Of a DNA stretch of 64,000 bases, positions 11,629 to 23,383 are shown piece after piece. Positions within the stretch are counted from its first letter, which is position 1; each line of letters begins with the position of its first letter. The notes beneath the pieces are model-generated. The model saw only the letters and a list, made by a program, of their open reading frames with translations, was not told the DNA's origin and did not search any database. Location: positions 8,451,194 through 8,515,193 of the forward strand of contig JAQFVV010012420.1 of NCBI GenBank assembly GCA_028023455.1, in the 5' to 3' direction. The stretch is from Epiperipatus broadwayi (lineage: Eukaryota > Onychophora > Udeonychophora > Euonychophora > Peripatidae). Position numbers and translations under genes: made by a program.

Positions 11629-11899
11629 AAGTTGATGGAGATAGAAAAATCTTTAACTAACACGGATGAAACTAACACACTAACTAATCACTCAGAAGAT
11701 ATCAAATTAACACTATCTCCACCTGAAAGAAGTGTGAGTAATATAATCACAGATCATACTAACCTTAACAAAAAAATTTACAGGCTTCCAGAAAGAATGT
11801 ATAAAATAGTTTTAGCTGGAGATTCTGCCGTAGGAAAGTCTTCTTTTATTATGAGAGTTTGTAAAGGAAAATTCTTTTCTCATCTTAGCTCAACATTAG
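11629..11899 (+). CDS. RASEF: RASEF-like exon c: linker plus GTPase G1 (P-loop)
   Basis: An exon of 271 nt from acceptor ATTTCTAG to donor GTACGT. It starts K-L-M-E-I-E-K-S, runs through a Thr/Asn-rich linker of about 50 residues, then enters the Rab fold at LPERMYKIVLAGDSAVGKSS. The P-loop GDSAVGKS matches GxxxxGKS and binds the nucleotide phosphates. It ends SSTLG; the Thr is the expected switch I Mg-coordinating Thr, followed in the next exon by VDF. The phase 1 donor splits the Gly codon, which the exon at 29384 completes. The family typically reads ATLGVDFQ here. Confident as a Rab-domain exon; the RASEF assignment rests on the whole domain. Confidence 0.92.
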
Positions 11900-12249
11900 G
11901 TACGTTTTATTAAAATATAACATTACATTAAATAGTAGTAATTAAGTCTATATTATTACTGAAATATAAAATAAAATTATTTACATGTATATCACTATAA
12001 GCAAAACTGCAAAAAAAATTTTTTTTAATGTGTATATATATATACAGTATATATATATATATATGAAATGAGAGAAAAGAAAAACAGCAAAAACAATAGG
12101 GGGGGGCAACATTCACTAGACATGTTAATTGCTATGATGGTGAGTTGTTGTTTTTATCATTGTTTTTGCTTTGTTGCAAGAAAATATGTAGAGTAGCTAT
12201 TTATCAATAATTATTGGCACGTTGACTGTATTAGCTATTAGACTTTTAT

Positions 12250-13260
12250 CTGAAAACTGAAAAAAAAGCTCATTTTTTATCTAGGTTAGATTCAAACACA
12301 GAATTGGAGACATGCATACAAAAAGATGAGCTATTTATTTCTAGATTACAATAATGTTTTATACATCAAACTTTTCCAAGTATATAAAAAGCTTGATATA
12401 ATTATATGTTACTATAATTTATGATTTGTTTGTTTAATCATATGAGAAGTTTTTATTATTCTCTATATTATGAGTCAGCAATGTAGTGTCCAAGGTGAAT
12501 TTTTAATGTGTTCTGACTGAATTCAAAGATGACAAGATCATTAAGTCTATAAAGCCTGTTGTTAACGTGAGTGTGAGCAGAATGCAGCATTCCAGAGAAC
12601 TGAGCCAGAATTGTGTATATTCAACATAGACATTTTCTACATCAAGCTCACCATTTCTCACTTAAAACGGACCTAACAAAAAGTTCATTTCATGCTCAGT
12701 CTCAAGAGTAGCATATTTCCTGCTCTTCACATTTAAAACCAGTTGTTTATCCAATGTATTTAAAACGTTTGCTTATGAAGTGCATGTGAAAGTTTTATTC
12801 TGTTGTATGAAAAATCTGTAATATTTATTTTATTTAAAACCCATCACGATTAAATGTAAAGGAAAAATAATTTTGCTTCATTGATTATTATGCATTAATA
12901 GTGTTGCAGTTCCTAAGCAAAATAATATTGAGATTTCAAAACTGTATTTATAAATTTTGATTCCAACTAATCTATGAGCTCTGAAATAGGTAAAAAGATT
13001 TAAAAAAAAAAAAAAATCTATTAATCAGCAACGTTCTTTTTACCAAACCACTTCAACAATCTAAAACAGCAATGATTGCTTTGCTTAAAATATGGTATTT
13101 GTTAGCTAAGAAAAAATAAACATTTATAGATAGAGAATTAATAAACAAAGTCATGAAAGAAGTTGCTGTTTCACTTTTTCAGGAATTTAAAAATATAACA
13201 GAAATGGTCTCAGCTATACGTTATCATATACACAACTGAAGCATTTTGTAGTGGTGCAGT
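12250..13260. other. Intron sequence without recognised gene
   Basis: Slightly G+C-richer patch at 12470-12730 of unknown origin; nothing else seen. A short frame at 11928-12116 is driven by TA repeats. Confidence 0.4.
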
Positions 13261-13317
13261 TGAATATTGTCTACTATTTACATTTTGCATTTATATATTG
13301 TACAGGCTTAAACCTGC

Positions 13318-13493
13318 ATTTATATATGTAATATGTGCAGGGTTCGAACTCAGACTTTCACACGACCCACCCCTTTCAACGTGTGTGTGATCAGGTGGGT
13401 CAGTAATATGAGATGGCACCGAGAGTGGTGGGTCGTGTGAAAGTCTGAGTTCGAACCCTGCACATATTACATATATAAATGCAGTTTTAAGCC
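13318..13493. mobile_element. HH-A terminal fold-back
   Basis: 13318-13378 and 13418-13493 are inverted copies of the HH-A outer end (GTTCGAACTCAGACTTTCAC and its complement). In the right arm a TGGCACCGAGAG (A-box-like, 13414) lies 35 bp before GAGTTCGAACCC (B-box-like, about 13447), a tRNA-like spacing. Confidence 0.8.
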
Positions 13494-13507
13494 TGTACAA
13501 TATATTA

Positions 13508-13895
13508 ATTTACATAAATAGTGTGTAAAAGGTCTGCCCATCCCTCACATATGTATATATAAATGGATTATTCTCCTGTACATGAGGGGTCAGAATGACT
13601 AATATGTCAACATAGATAGGATGACAGCCTTGGCAATATCAAGGGCTTTGAACGTTCCATCATCAGATTTTCAATGAAATGGAAGGCTAAAGAGTTGTGA
13701 ATTGGAATAGTTTGAAGCCTGTCCATTAAAGTATAAATATTGGCTATCTTAATATAAAGCTGAGTACTGATTATATATGTGTGTGAGAATAGTAATCTAG
13801 ACAAACTGATGATTGCTAGTTTAGCATAAAATACGTATATTGGTGATTATTTATCTTTTCAACGTGTGTGTGATCAGGTGGGTCAGCAATATGAA
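13508..13895 (+). mobile_element. HH-A element, single plus-strand copy
   Basis: Runs from TCTGCCCATCCCTCACATAT through GGTCAGAATGAC, TCCATTAAAGTATAAAT and the hammerhead to GTGATCAGGTGGGTCAGCAA, where it stops before the usual B-box end. Non-coding. Confidence 0.8.
13793..13849 (+). ncRNA. Hammerhead motif, HH-A, core changed
   Basis: CUGAUGA, stem II UGCUA/UAGCA, then AAAA in place of GAAA (G12 lost), stem III AUAC/GUAU, then A and UUGG. The outer UAATC/GATTA pair is kept. Predicted inactive. Confidence 0.45.
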
Positions 13896-14574
13896 ATTTG
13901 CATTTATGAAAACTTTGATACTTTTTGTTCCTAATATTTAACCTCAATATCAAATTTTTAGAGATTTATTCATTAGTATATTTGTAGTACTTTCTTGTAT
14001 CAGTAATTTTATGTAGGTGAAAGTGGCAATAAAAGATAAATCTTGAGTTTCACACTTTTTCTAATTAGTTTGTGGAGAAGAAAAACTTCAGAAGAGACAA
14101 GTTTGACATCACTTTTTTTAAAAAAAAAAAACGTTCACTTTCAACGTTATTTTGTTTTTGTATAATATAATAAGTGAGTAATAAATATTTTTATAGTTCT
14201 TTTATTTGATGTCCTAAATATTTTATATAATAAAAAAAATATAAAGATTTTAGAATTTTGACTGATTTTGTCAAATATTTTACTGATCTCCATTTTTTTT
14301 TCATGTTTTGAAATATTACAATATCTTAAGTTTAGATACCATATTTTTTATTCCATATGTATCAATTATTTATTTCACAAGTACAAATATTTCAAAATGT
14401 TAAAATTTCATTTACATATCTATAATTTAATAGGTCAAATAGTTTACCAATCTCCATTGGTTTTTTTATATTTTGAAATGTTACAATTATATAACTATTT
14501 AGTAATTGTAGATGTTTAAAAATATTCCATTTTGAGAGAGAAAATGATAAAAAAAACTTGGTTCAGATTGACCT

Positions 14575-14925
14575 TGGGTCAACATGGGTGTGACAAGAAT
14601 CTCGGCCTTAGGGTGGCCTTCGAGCATTCCATCATCAGATTTTCAATTGGATGGACGGTTGAAGAGTTGGAGTGAGTAGTAGATTGGAGCCAGTCCATTA
14701 AAGTATGAAGATTGTCTATCTTAATATATATCTGAGCACTTATAGTATATATGTGTGGGAGATGATAATCTGGACCAACTGTTGATTGCTGGTTTAGCAT
14801 GAAATACTTATATTGGTGATTATTTATCTTTTCAGCATATATGTGCTTGAGTGTATCAGTGTTATTGGATAGAGTGGAGAGTGGTGGGTTATGTGAAAGT
14901 CTGTGCTCATATACCCTATATTACT
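14575..14925 (+). mobile_element. HH-A element, plus-strand copy
   Basis: Starts near GGTCAACATGGGTGTGAC and contains CCATCATCAGATTTTCAAT, CCATTAAAGTATGAAGAT and a hammerhead (14766-14822); it ends near TGTGAAAGTCTGTGCTC without a clean B box. Confidence 0.8.
14766..14822 (+). ncRNA. Hammerhead motif, HH-A, core changed
   Basis: Core reads CUGUUGA (A6 changed), stem II UGCUG/UAGCA, GAAA, stem III AUAC/UUAU, UUGG with CCAA. Predicted weak or inactive. Confidence 0.45.
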
Positions 14926-15863
14926 TAATTAAAGAAATAAATATAATACAATCATCAACAAGAATTATATTTATTTGGAGAAAGAATTTGCAAATAATTT
15001 GAAAAAATGCATTTTCTTTTTGCCACAATCGAATGAATCAATAGTTAAGAAATTATCAATATAAAAAACTAAGGCAATCAAGTCATACATCACATGACTT
15101 AATTTAATAGCTTGTATTTACAAATGTAAATATAATGAGCATAATAATAGCTCTAAACAAGATTTCTTTTTTTTCCAATAAATACCACAAAAAAAAGTAT
15201 TTAAAATCTCTACTTAGAATTATTCCTCTCCCCAAACTGGTTTTGAGCTAAGCCCAGCATTTATTCAATACTTATTACTAAGTAGAAAATCTGAAATTTT
15301 CAGACATGTATATGTCTTCAAATCTTGCTCTCTAACTTAAATAGCTATATGGGACTGAACAAAATTTAGATCCACCATATATTAATAGCCTTAGCAATAT
15401 AACATCACCAAAGCCCTAAAAGGCAAACTATAATGGTAAGAAAATCAAGTCATATATGACATGACTTAATTTAATAAGCTTGTATTTACAAATTTAAATA
15501 TAATAAGTGTGCTAATAACTCTAAACAAATCTTTTTTAATAAATTCCACAAGAAAAATCATTTAACATCTCTATCTAGAATTTTCCCTATCCACAAACTG
15601 ATTTTGATCTGATGGCTCTTATCAGTGAGTCACTAGGACATTTAGACATTTATCAGAAAAAAGCTTGTTTAGACTTATTAGCATGCTTATTGTATTTATA
15701 GTTATAATAATCAAAAAAGCAAGTCATATATAATGTGACATTACTTTTATAAGCTTATATTTATGAAAATGCAATACAGAAAGCATACCAATAGCTCAAA
15801 CAAGCTCTTAATTAATAAGTGTGGTATGAGAAAATATTTAAAATCTCTATTCAGAACCCTCTC

Positions 15864-15912
15864 ATCTCCAGACCAACTGATTTCTGATTTATGGCTCATG
15901 TTAGTGGAGAGC
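15864..15912 (-). ncRNA. Degenerate hammerhead motif, HH-C
   Basis: Stem I UCUCCA/UGGAGA is a perfect 6 bp and the stem III side AUC/GGU-C is partly kept, but the core reads CUAACAUGA and stem II has decayed (GAGC against AUCA). Predicted inactive. Confidence 0.35.
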
Positions 15913-16283
15913 TAGAATACTCGGACACTAGATCTAAAATATCAACTCAAAACCCAGCACTTATTTCATACGTATATTTAAGTAGAAACTCTGAAATTTT
16001 CAGACATGAAAATGTCTTTAAATCCAGCTATCTAATTTAAATAGCTATATGGGACTGAACTAAATTCAGATCTACCATATTTTAATAGCCTCAACATAGC
16101 GAAAGCCTTAAAGGTAAAATTATAATAATCAAAAAAGCAAGTCGTATACAATGTGACATTATTTTTCTAAGCTTGTATTTACAAAAATGCAATACAGAGA
16201 GCGTACCAATAGCTCAAACAAGCTGTTAATTAATAAGGTGCAGTATGAGAAAATATTTAGAATCTCTATTCAGAACACTCTCA

Positions 16284-16332
16284 ACTTCAGACCAACTGGT
16301 TTCGAGCTTATGGCTCATGTCAGTGGAGAGCT
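16284..16332 (-). ncRNA. Hammerhead ribozyme motif, HH-C
   Basis: Minus strand: CUGA, CA inserted, UGA sharing bases with stem II GAGC/GCUC (loop CAUAA), then GAA, stem III ACC/GGU with loop AGUU, cleavage C, then UGAAG against CUCCA. The inserted CA in the core probably abolishes activity. The best HH-C copy for stems II and III. Confidence 0.5.
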
Positions 16333-16794
16333 AGAATACTTGGACACTAGATCTAAAATATCAACTCAAAACCCAGCACTTATTTCATATGTATATTTAA
16401 GTAGAAACCTGAAATTTTTGGGCATGAAGATGAGAGTGTTCTGGATAGAGATTTTAACTATTTTCTCATACTGCATTTATTAATTAAGAGCTTGTTTGAG
16501 CTATTGGTATGCTCTCTGTATTGCATTTTTGTAAATACAAGCTTATAAAAGTAATGTCATGTTATATATGACTTGCTTTTTTATTATTATAATTTTACCT
16601 TTAAGGATTTGGCTATGCTGAGGCTATTAAAATATGGTAGACCTGAATTTAGTTCAGTCCCATATAGCTATTTAAGTTAGATAGCTGGATTTAAAGACAT
16701 TTTCATGTCTGAAAATTTCAGAGTTTCTACTTAAATGTACATATGAAATAAGTGCTGGGTTTTGAGTTGGTATTTTAGATCTAGTGTCTGAGTA

Positions 16795-16852
16795 TTCTAG
16801 ATCTCCACTGATGTGAGCCATAAGTTTGAAACCAGTTGGTCTGAAGATGAGA
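16795..16852 (+). ncRNA. Hammerhead motif, HH-C
   Basis: CUGAUG then U in place of the conserved A, stem II GAGC/GUUU, GAA, stem III ACC/GGU with loop AGUU, cleavage C. One core change; predicted weak or inactive. Confidence 0.5.
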
Positions 16853-17230
16853 GTGTTCTGAATAGAGATTTTAAATATTTTCTCATACCACACTTATTAA
16901 TTAAGAGCTTGTTTGAGCTATTGGTACGCTCTCTGTATTGTATTTACAGTTGTAAATACAAGTTTATTAAATTAAGTCACATGATGTATGACTTTATTTC
17001 CTTACTATTATAGTTTGCTTTTTGAGATGTTCATGATGTTATATTGCTAAGGCTATTAATATATGATCGATCTAAATTTTGTTCAATTTCGTATAGCTAT
17101 TTAAGTTAAATAGCTGGATTTGAAGATACATAGATGTCTGAAAAATTCAGATTTTCTACTTAATAGTTAAGTATTCACTAAATTCTGGGTTTGAGTTTGT
17201 ATTTTAAATCTAATATCTGAATGTCCTAGT

Positions 17231-17275
17231 ACCTCACTGATGAGCAAGAGCCATAAGCTCGAAATCAGTTTAAGA
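17231..17275 (+). ncRNA. Degenerate hammerhead motif, HH-C
   Basis: CUGAUGA is intact and stem II GAGC/GCUC with loop CAUAA is perfect, but GCAA is inserted between them and stem III has decayed after GAAAUC. Confidence 0.4.
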
Positions 17276-17400
17276 ATAATTCTAGATAGAGATTTAAAAT
17301 GCTTTGTCTTGTGGCATCTATCGGAAAAAAAGCTTGTTTAGAGCTACTAGCCTGCTCATTATATTTACAATATAAAAAGGTTAACTTAAATTACTATAGA

Positions 17401-19550
17401 TGATTTGCCAACAATGAATGGTAAGAAAAATTGATTTATTGCTTTATTTAGAAGATTGTTTATTTTATAAATTTGTATCATAGCACTGTAGCACATATAA
17501 GAAAATACTATAAAAGCTATTAGCTTTCAATATATTAATTATCTTTCATAATATCAAAAGCAAAGCATCACAGGTTATTTAATTTACTTTTAAGAAATAC
17601 AATTTACAAATCTTCTTTTACATATTGAAATGAGATAGCTTAATAGTGGTAAAATACTAGACTGATTTATTCTTCTTTTGGGCAAATAAAGAAATTTATT
17701 TTATTAAGAAATTAATTTTATAAACAATTCTGGATTTCTGATGGAAATAATGATAAAGTTTAATGAATTAAATCTAAAATTGCAAGAGAAAAATTACCAT
17801 ATAGCTAACATAATAAATGCAGTAAATGCATTCAGATGTGAGAATTACTGAAGATCCATCTGATAAAATTTACATTAAAAAATTATACATACATATATGG
17901 GAATACTTATTTGTATAAAATTAATTTAGCACAATCACACATAATGTATATTTAAAATCAGAATTACCTGGTATCACAAAAACAATTTAGTTAAATTTTT
18001 CTCAAAGCATTTAAATTTAGCAGTAAGTCATATAAGATAAATATTTAATTGAAATTTACTAATGGATTTTGTTTTTGTTAGATTCCTTTAACAAAGAGCT
18101 GGGAAATTTTCTTAGAAATCATTTGATTTTAATGATCTGGTAGTTTTCTTAATTTAGCTCTGAACTTGAGTAAAAAATGTTCAATTTAAAGAATGAAGTC
18201 TATTTTTGTAGTTCAATCTACTTTTTTCTCAAAGGATAGCAAAGTTCTAACATAAAAAATTGTAGTACTGCCATTATTTGTAAATGTCATGATAAATTTT
18301 TAAATTTAATTAAGTAAAGTTAAATGTGTGACTAAGATCTTTCTGCTGAACTACTGTCAAAACATTAAAATAACCATGAGTCTCTGTGCTTTAATCCACA
18401 AAAGAATCTGATAGAAATCTGAAAATATGTAAGACTGTGATCTATCTGATGCAAATCTTAGAAAACATAATAATGTGTAATTTCAAAGCATCTAAAAATT
18501 ATAATGATTTATATTTGCTTCAAAAGAGGAAAATACAATTTTAAATATGAAGTCTCTGCTCAGAGATGCTTTTAAATTAAAACTTAAATTATTTCACAGA
18601 AACATCATACATGTGCATATTTCAATCTATATTACATTTTTCATTTCCATGGACAGCAATTCAATTGCTGTCATGACAATTCATGAGGTAATTTTACTTT
18701 AATTAAAGATAAAATTGGCTCATTCTTCTAACATTTATTATTTAATGTTATTAATTATGGATTTTATGTAATATCTCATATCAAAATTTATTTAATTAAG
18801 TTGGTAATCGTTTTGTATTTTAAATACAAAGGATTCATCAGGTATATTTAAGTATTGTTTTTATCTTAACAGTTACTTGAATATATGGCTTAATAAAGGA
18901 ATATTGCCAAGTTTGAAATTTACAAATCAAAGTAAAGTCATTCTTGCTTGCCTTCTGATGGTATTAAATTGTAATTAAAGATAAATTATTCAGAAATTAA
19001 TAAGAAAATATATTTAATGAGCTATTTTTATGCCAATTTATTCATCAGTTTTACTCCAAGGTGAAGAAAATTATTAAGATTAAAATATTTTGTTATTTCA
19101 GTTTAACTTATATACAACTGAAATATGAAATAATTTTATCAGTCAGTTAAGATGTAAATAAATTCTATTTTCAGTTCAAGTTTATTTAAATAACGAATGA
19201 AAATGTATGTGTGCGCATATAAGTTATATATTTAAAGAAATCTCTTCTGATCAATAAAAAATAATTTTAATGCTAAATTAATTAATTAATGCTTAAATTT
19301 AATGGTGCGTGATTAAAGAATTTGCTCCAAGTATAAATCTCAAGAAACTTTATATGGAATTAGAAAAATCATTCCCCGATTATACATCATAAAAGGTTTC
19401 ATCAAATCTTATTTTGTGGGAAGTGAAAGTGGATTATGCATTCCACGTGAATCAAATAGTGATATTTTAATTAAATGTATTCTATCTATGCAATATTTTA
19501 TTATAAGATAATCCCAGAACTTTTTGTTTTATAAATTTAGGATTATGTAG
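17401..19550. other. Intron sequence without recognised gene
   Basis: AT-rich, apparently single-copy within the window. A short palindrome around 18651-18673 (GACAGCAATT, C, AATTGCTGTC) is the only structure noticed. Confidence 0.5.
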
Positions 19551-19552
19551 AG

Positions 19553-19962
19553 TATATGAGCACATACTTTCACACCACCCACCACCCTCCACTCTATCTT
19601 ATAACACTGATAGACTTGAACACATATATGTTGAAAAGATAAACAATCACCAATATACGTATTTCATGCTAAACCAGCAATCATCAGTTGGTCCAGATTA
19701 CCATCTCTACACATATATGCTATAAGTGCTCAGATATATATTAAGATAGCCAATCTTCATACTTTAATGGACAGGCTTTAATATATTCCACACACCAACT
19801 CTTCAATCGTCCATCCAATTGAAAATCTGATGATGTGATGTTCAAAGGCCACCATGAGGCTGAGATTCTTGTCACACCCATATTGACCTAAGATCAATCT
19901 GACCCCTCATGTACAGGACTTAATCCATTTAATACATATGCAAGGGATGGGCAGACATCTCT
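19553..19962 (-). mobile_element. HH-A element, near full-length minus-strand copy
   Basis: About 410 bp, from the CACTTTCACACCACCCACC end at 19565 to GCAAGGGATGGGCAGAC at about 19955. It contains the best HH-A hammerhead. Both its 3' half and 5' half are present, so it defines the monomer. Non-coding. Confidence 0.85.
19644..19700 (-). ncRNA. Hammerhead ribozyme motif, HH-A (best preserved)
   Basis: Minus strand: outer UAATC, then CCAA, core CUGAUGA, stem II UGCUG/UAGCA with loop GUU, GAAA, palindromic stem III AUAC/GUAU, cleavage base A (predicted after the complement of position 19654), then UUGG pairing CCAA and GATTG closing the outer stem across an internal loop. Hammerheads of the minimal type I class have just such short or dimer-forming stem III and a stem I internal loop. 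A U-U mismatch at the base of stem II is the main flaw. Confidence 0.65.
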
Positions 19963-21255
19963 ACTATGTAATAACTGAAACAATTTAGAATTATAATTTG
20001 TTTTCAAGTAAGTTTTAATGTTAAATTATTGGTAGTTTGACTATGCATATTGTATGTGTACATCTATACATGTGCGTTATTAATAATGCATTGTTTGAAC
20101 AGTTTAAAGTGAGGGAACAAATACATATTTTATATAATATCAATGGTGCAGCTGTCAAGTGGATATTAAGTATCATATTTTAAAACAAATAATTCTTAAA
20201 ATGATAGAAGTTATTAAGCCATGTCTATATTAACCAAGATCTACCTTTGAACCTACCAAGATTTGCTTCATTATTAGATCCATGTATCAACTAAAAAAAG
20301 CATTGCACATGAGTTTAAATATATAAAATTTCAATGAGTATTGTTAAGCTATGAACACAAATTAAGAAAGATCGCCAATAAGCTAATATTTTTATTTGAA
20401 TTTAGGAAACCACATATCAACAATTAGAGCACTGCACACATGCATGTTTGAATAATCCCTGTTTGTTTTTTAGTACATTTACCATGACTTTATCCATGGG
20501 ACCTGAAATGATAGAATCAAATCCAAATAATGTTGAGTCAATTGATTTTACACATTGAAATGGGCCTACAATTTTACTCTCCTATTTAAATATATACAAT
20601 TCTTTATAAAAATGTATGAGGATTTAAATCTCAGGATTAATGGGTCTTAGGAATCACATCATACTGTATTTATGGGAAGACTAAGAATTTAATCATATTT
20701 CCTGACCATCATTACCATAAAACATGTCTAAGTACAGAGATGATCTATCCCTTACCACTATGAATGTTCTTTATCTATTTAAAATATGTCTGCCATATTG
20801 CAAATTAGGTGTTGACCCTAAAACAAGAAATATATATAAGATTCTATTCAAATCCCTCCTTAGCTTTATAGAGTAATCTCTCTGTTTACTCATACTAGCT
20901 CAAAAAATAAATATGGCAGTGTATAACAGGGTGTGTGAGTATCTATATTTAATTAGATTTGGCATGAGAGAGAGAAATGGAACAACTAGCTTAAAATGAA
21001 AATGATATAAATATAATAGAACAAAATTTATTTATAGTATTTACACACTTTATATGATACTTAGAAATGTAACCAATGCATGCATATATATATATATATG
21101 GGGGGTGTAATTATATAATTAAATATTTATTAATATAGTAATTAGATAATTAAAAATTTTATCTACTTAAGAGCGCTTTCAATTATTCTAGTAATCTTTG
21201 TCAACTAACAGATTGAAAGGCTAATCACAATTTTGTGATCTTAACATTTTCTGCC
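19963..21255. other. Intron sequence without recognised gene
   Basis: AT-rich; a short (TA)n near 21085-21098. Nothing recognised. Confidence 0.5.
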
Positions 21256-21259
21256 TACC

Positions 21260-22870
21260 TTTAATCATGTTTGTATTTGTATATTAGCATAGCTTCCTTT
21301 ATTTTCATTTTATTGTTATTTGTTTCAATTTGCAATATTTTTACATTATTAAAATTGAAGTCAAAATCATAAATATATGATTTATTATGGTTGTAAAAAA
21401 CAGATGCTGAAATATTATTATCTACTTTACAATTTTGTTTGATTTCTGAACCCATTTTAATAATAGCAAGTGCTCTTTAGTTCTTTTTTCCAATGTACAT
21501 CTCGATTCACCTATATATCCACTACCACACCTACATATCCATTTATAAATGACACAATTTTTATTTATAAATGAAGTTTTATCTTTAGAGTTATTTATTA
21601 ATTTGTTTAATGTAGGAGGTATGTAAAATGCAATATGACATATACCTTTATAAGTTTTCCTTATAAAATTTACTTGATCATTCGAAATATATGGTATTAA
21701 TATCCATATTTTTTTATTAGCAAAAGAATCAATATTATTATTAACATAGTTATTTTTATATTTTGTATTAAAATCTCTAATAACATTATATATATATATA
21801 TATATATATATAATGTTATTAGAGATTTTAATACACAATATATATATATATATATATATATAATTGTAGCCAACATTTAACAATTCATTCGAATATATTT
21901 TACTATTTTTGTTTTTATCCAATGAATATTTGCAAAGACTATTATTTCTAAATAAGAAGAATTTCAAACCTGCCATTTTGTGTGACATTGGCATTCTTGA
22001 TTTATATGGAATGTAACCCCTTTTTACTATTGGCTTAATGGTCATACAGTAATCCAGCATACATTGATTTCTAGTTATTTTAAGATTAAGAAACTGAACA
22101 CATTAAATTTTCATCTGTTTTTATCTATTTTAGGCCTTTTAAGCCATTTAATTCTTTAAACAACTCATTAATTGTATTTGGTTTGCCACATACAAAAACA
22201 TCATCAACATATCAATAATATAAAGTAATATTTTTTGATAATATTTATTTTTCAAAATATTTTCTTTATATGTAGAAATTACAAAATTACATATTTGAGC
22301 AACATTAGGTAAACCCATTGGCCAGCCATTGCTCATTTTATTATAATCCTTCTTAAAAACTGCATAAATATTTTATCAATAAAGCCTAATGTTTCAGTTA
22401 TAAATTTTATTATTTTCACATTAACATTTTTTAAACTTAATGTGTTGGATATAATTTCAATAGATGCTAATCGATCAATTGATCCATACATTTCACTTAC
22501 ATCTAGAGTATATATTATGTCATTAACATCAATCCTAATGTTACAGATTTTATTAACAAAATCAAATGAAGAACATAGTGTATATTTACCAAAACCAAAA
22601 ATTTCTTGTAGCATTTTTTCAATTAAACAACACATTTTATAATAAAATACCCCCCCCCCCAATCAACCATTAAACATAATGGTTCATTTTCTTTATGCAG
22701 TTTTATATTTGAAAAAATCTTGGGACATATTGCAGCAGAAGGATAAATGTTATAATAATTATGATTATCAATCACATTATTTTTGGCTTTTTTAAAATGT
22801 TATTAATAAATTGAATATGTAAATTTTCTATATTTACTTTATCAACTTTCATAAAGTTAAGATTATTCAT
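21260..22870 (-). pseudogene. Penelope-like element: reverse transcriptase plus GIY-YIG endonuclease, broken
   Basis: Minus-strand reading in several frames gives, in order: ICPKIFSNIKLHKENEP (palm entry, about 22720-22670), IYTLDVSEMYGSIDRLASIE (the catalytic-Asp strand, about 22540-22480), NGWPMGLPNVAQICNF (22340-22270), YVDDVFVCGKPN (the YVDD box, about 22215-22175), FLNLKITRN, a PYKSRMPMSHKMAG block (about 22020-21970), then CVIYKWICRCGSGYIGESR and TKEH (GIY-YIG, about 21560-21480) and a C-terminal tail to 21261. That order is specific to Penelope-like retroelements. Stops, frameshifts and a (TA)n palindrome at about 21755-21835 break it. Full-length proteins of this family are longer, so the N-terminus is missing or unrecognised. 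Confidence 0.88.
21755..21862. repeat. (TA)n palindrome inside the Penelope-like frame
   Basis: TTAAAATCTCTAATAACATT and its complement flank a (TA)n run (about 21785-21812), and a second (TA)n follows at 21838-21861. Confidence 0.85.
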
Positions 22871-23383
22871 TTGAATAATAACTTTGTCTTCATAATCATA
22901 AAGGACTTAGAATGTGTTTATTACTAAAATCTATATCCCACTGCTAAAATTCATGCACACATGTAGTACAAAGTTAAAATATTTGTAAAACAACAAACAT
23001 TATTTTGATCATGCATTCCAATTACCTTTATTCTGTGTGTTTGCTTATCATGTATAACTTATATTGATTTGTTAAACATTTTAGTTATGAACCTGAGCAG
23101 AAATGTTATATGATTATTTCAAGCTAATATTAATAATTATAATATCTCATAAATTATGTGGGATGAATATATCTCTTAAATATTCTATAGAATATTTGTT
23201 CTATCATGCCATTTAATTTTATTATCATTAAAGCAAAAAACATTCTTATACTATCAAGAACACATATCCTTCTCATTTTGTTCCTATATAAAATATTTTC
23301 TTTATATTTCTCATCTATTTAACATATAAAAATAAACTGCTATATTTATTAGTAACATTATGTTAGCCATTACTTACCATGAT
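22871..23383. other. Intron sequence without recognised gene
   Basis: AT-rich. Nothing seen. Confidence 0.4.

Larger units (their letters stand above)
15060..17400. mobile_element. HH-C array: tandem monomers inverted head-to-head, hammerhead-bearing
   Basis: At least six monomers with hammerhead sites near 15240, 15600, 15880 and 16310 on the minus strand and 16820 and 17250 on the plus strand. The two best-preserved minus sites are about 420 bp apart (16304 versus 15884), as are the two plus sites (about 440 bp). Orientation flips at about 16423-16431, where a truncated minus unit meets a plus unit beginning just after the predicted cleavage site (ATGAGAGTGTTCTG). Shared blocks: TAGCTATATGGGACTGAAC, CTCAAAACCCAGCACTTATT, GCTCAAACAAGC. 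Open frames here (16187-16483, 16672-16893, 16813-17013) are translations of the repeat and not genes. Confidence 0.85.

Noticed and set aside
13650-13680. CUGAUGAUGGAA-type sequence in the 5' half of HH-A elements (also 14630, 19820, 33010) as a second hammerhead
   Set aside because: Stem II would not pair well, the base after the best stem III is G, and no stem I can be drawn.
16187-17013. Three frames of 66-98 codons with related translations as a small gene family
   Set aside because: They are translations of HH-C monomers and their complements.
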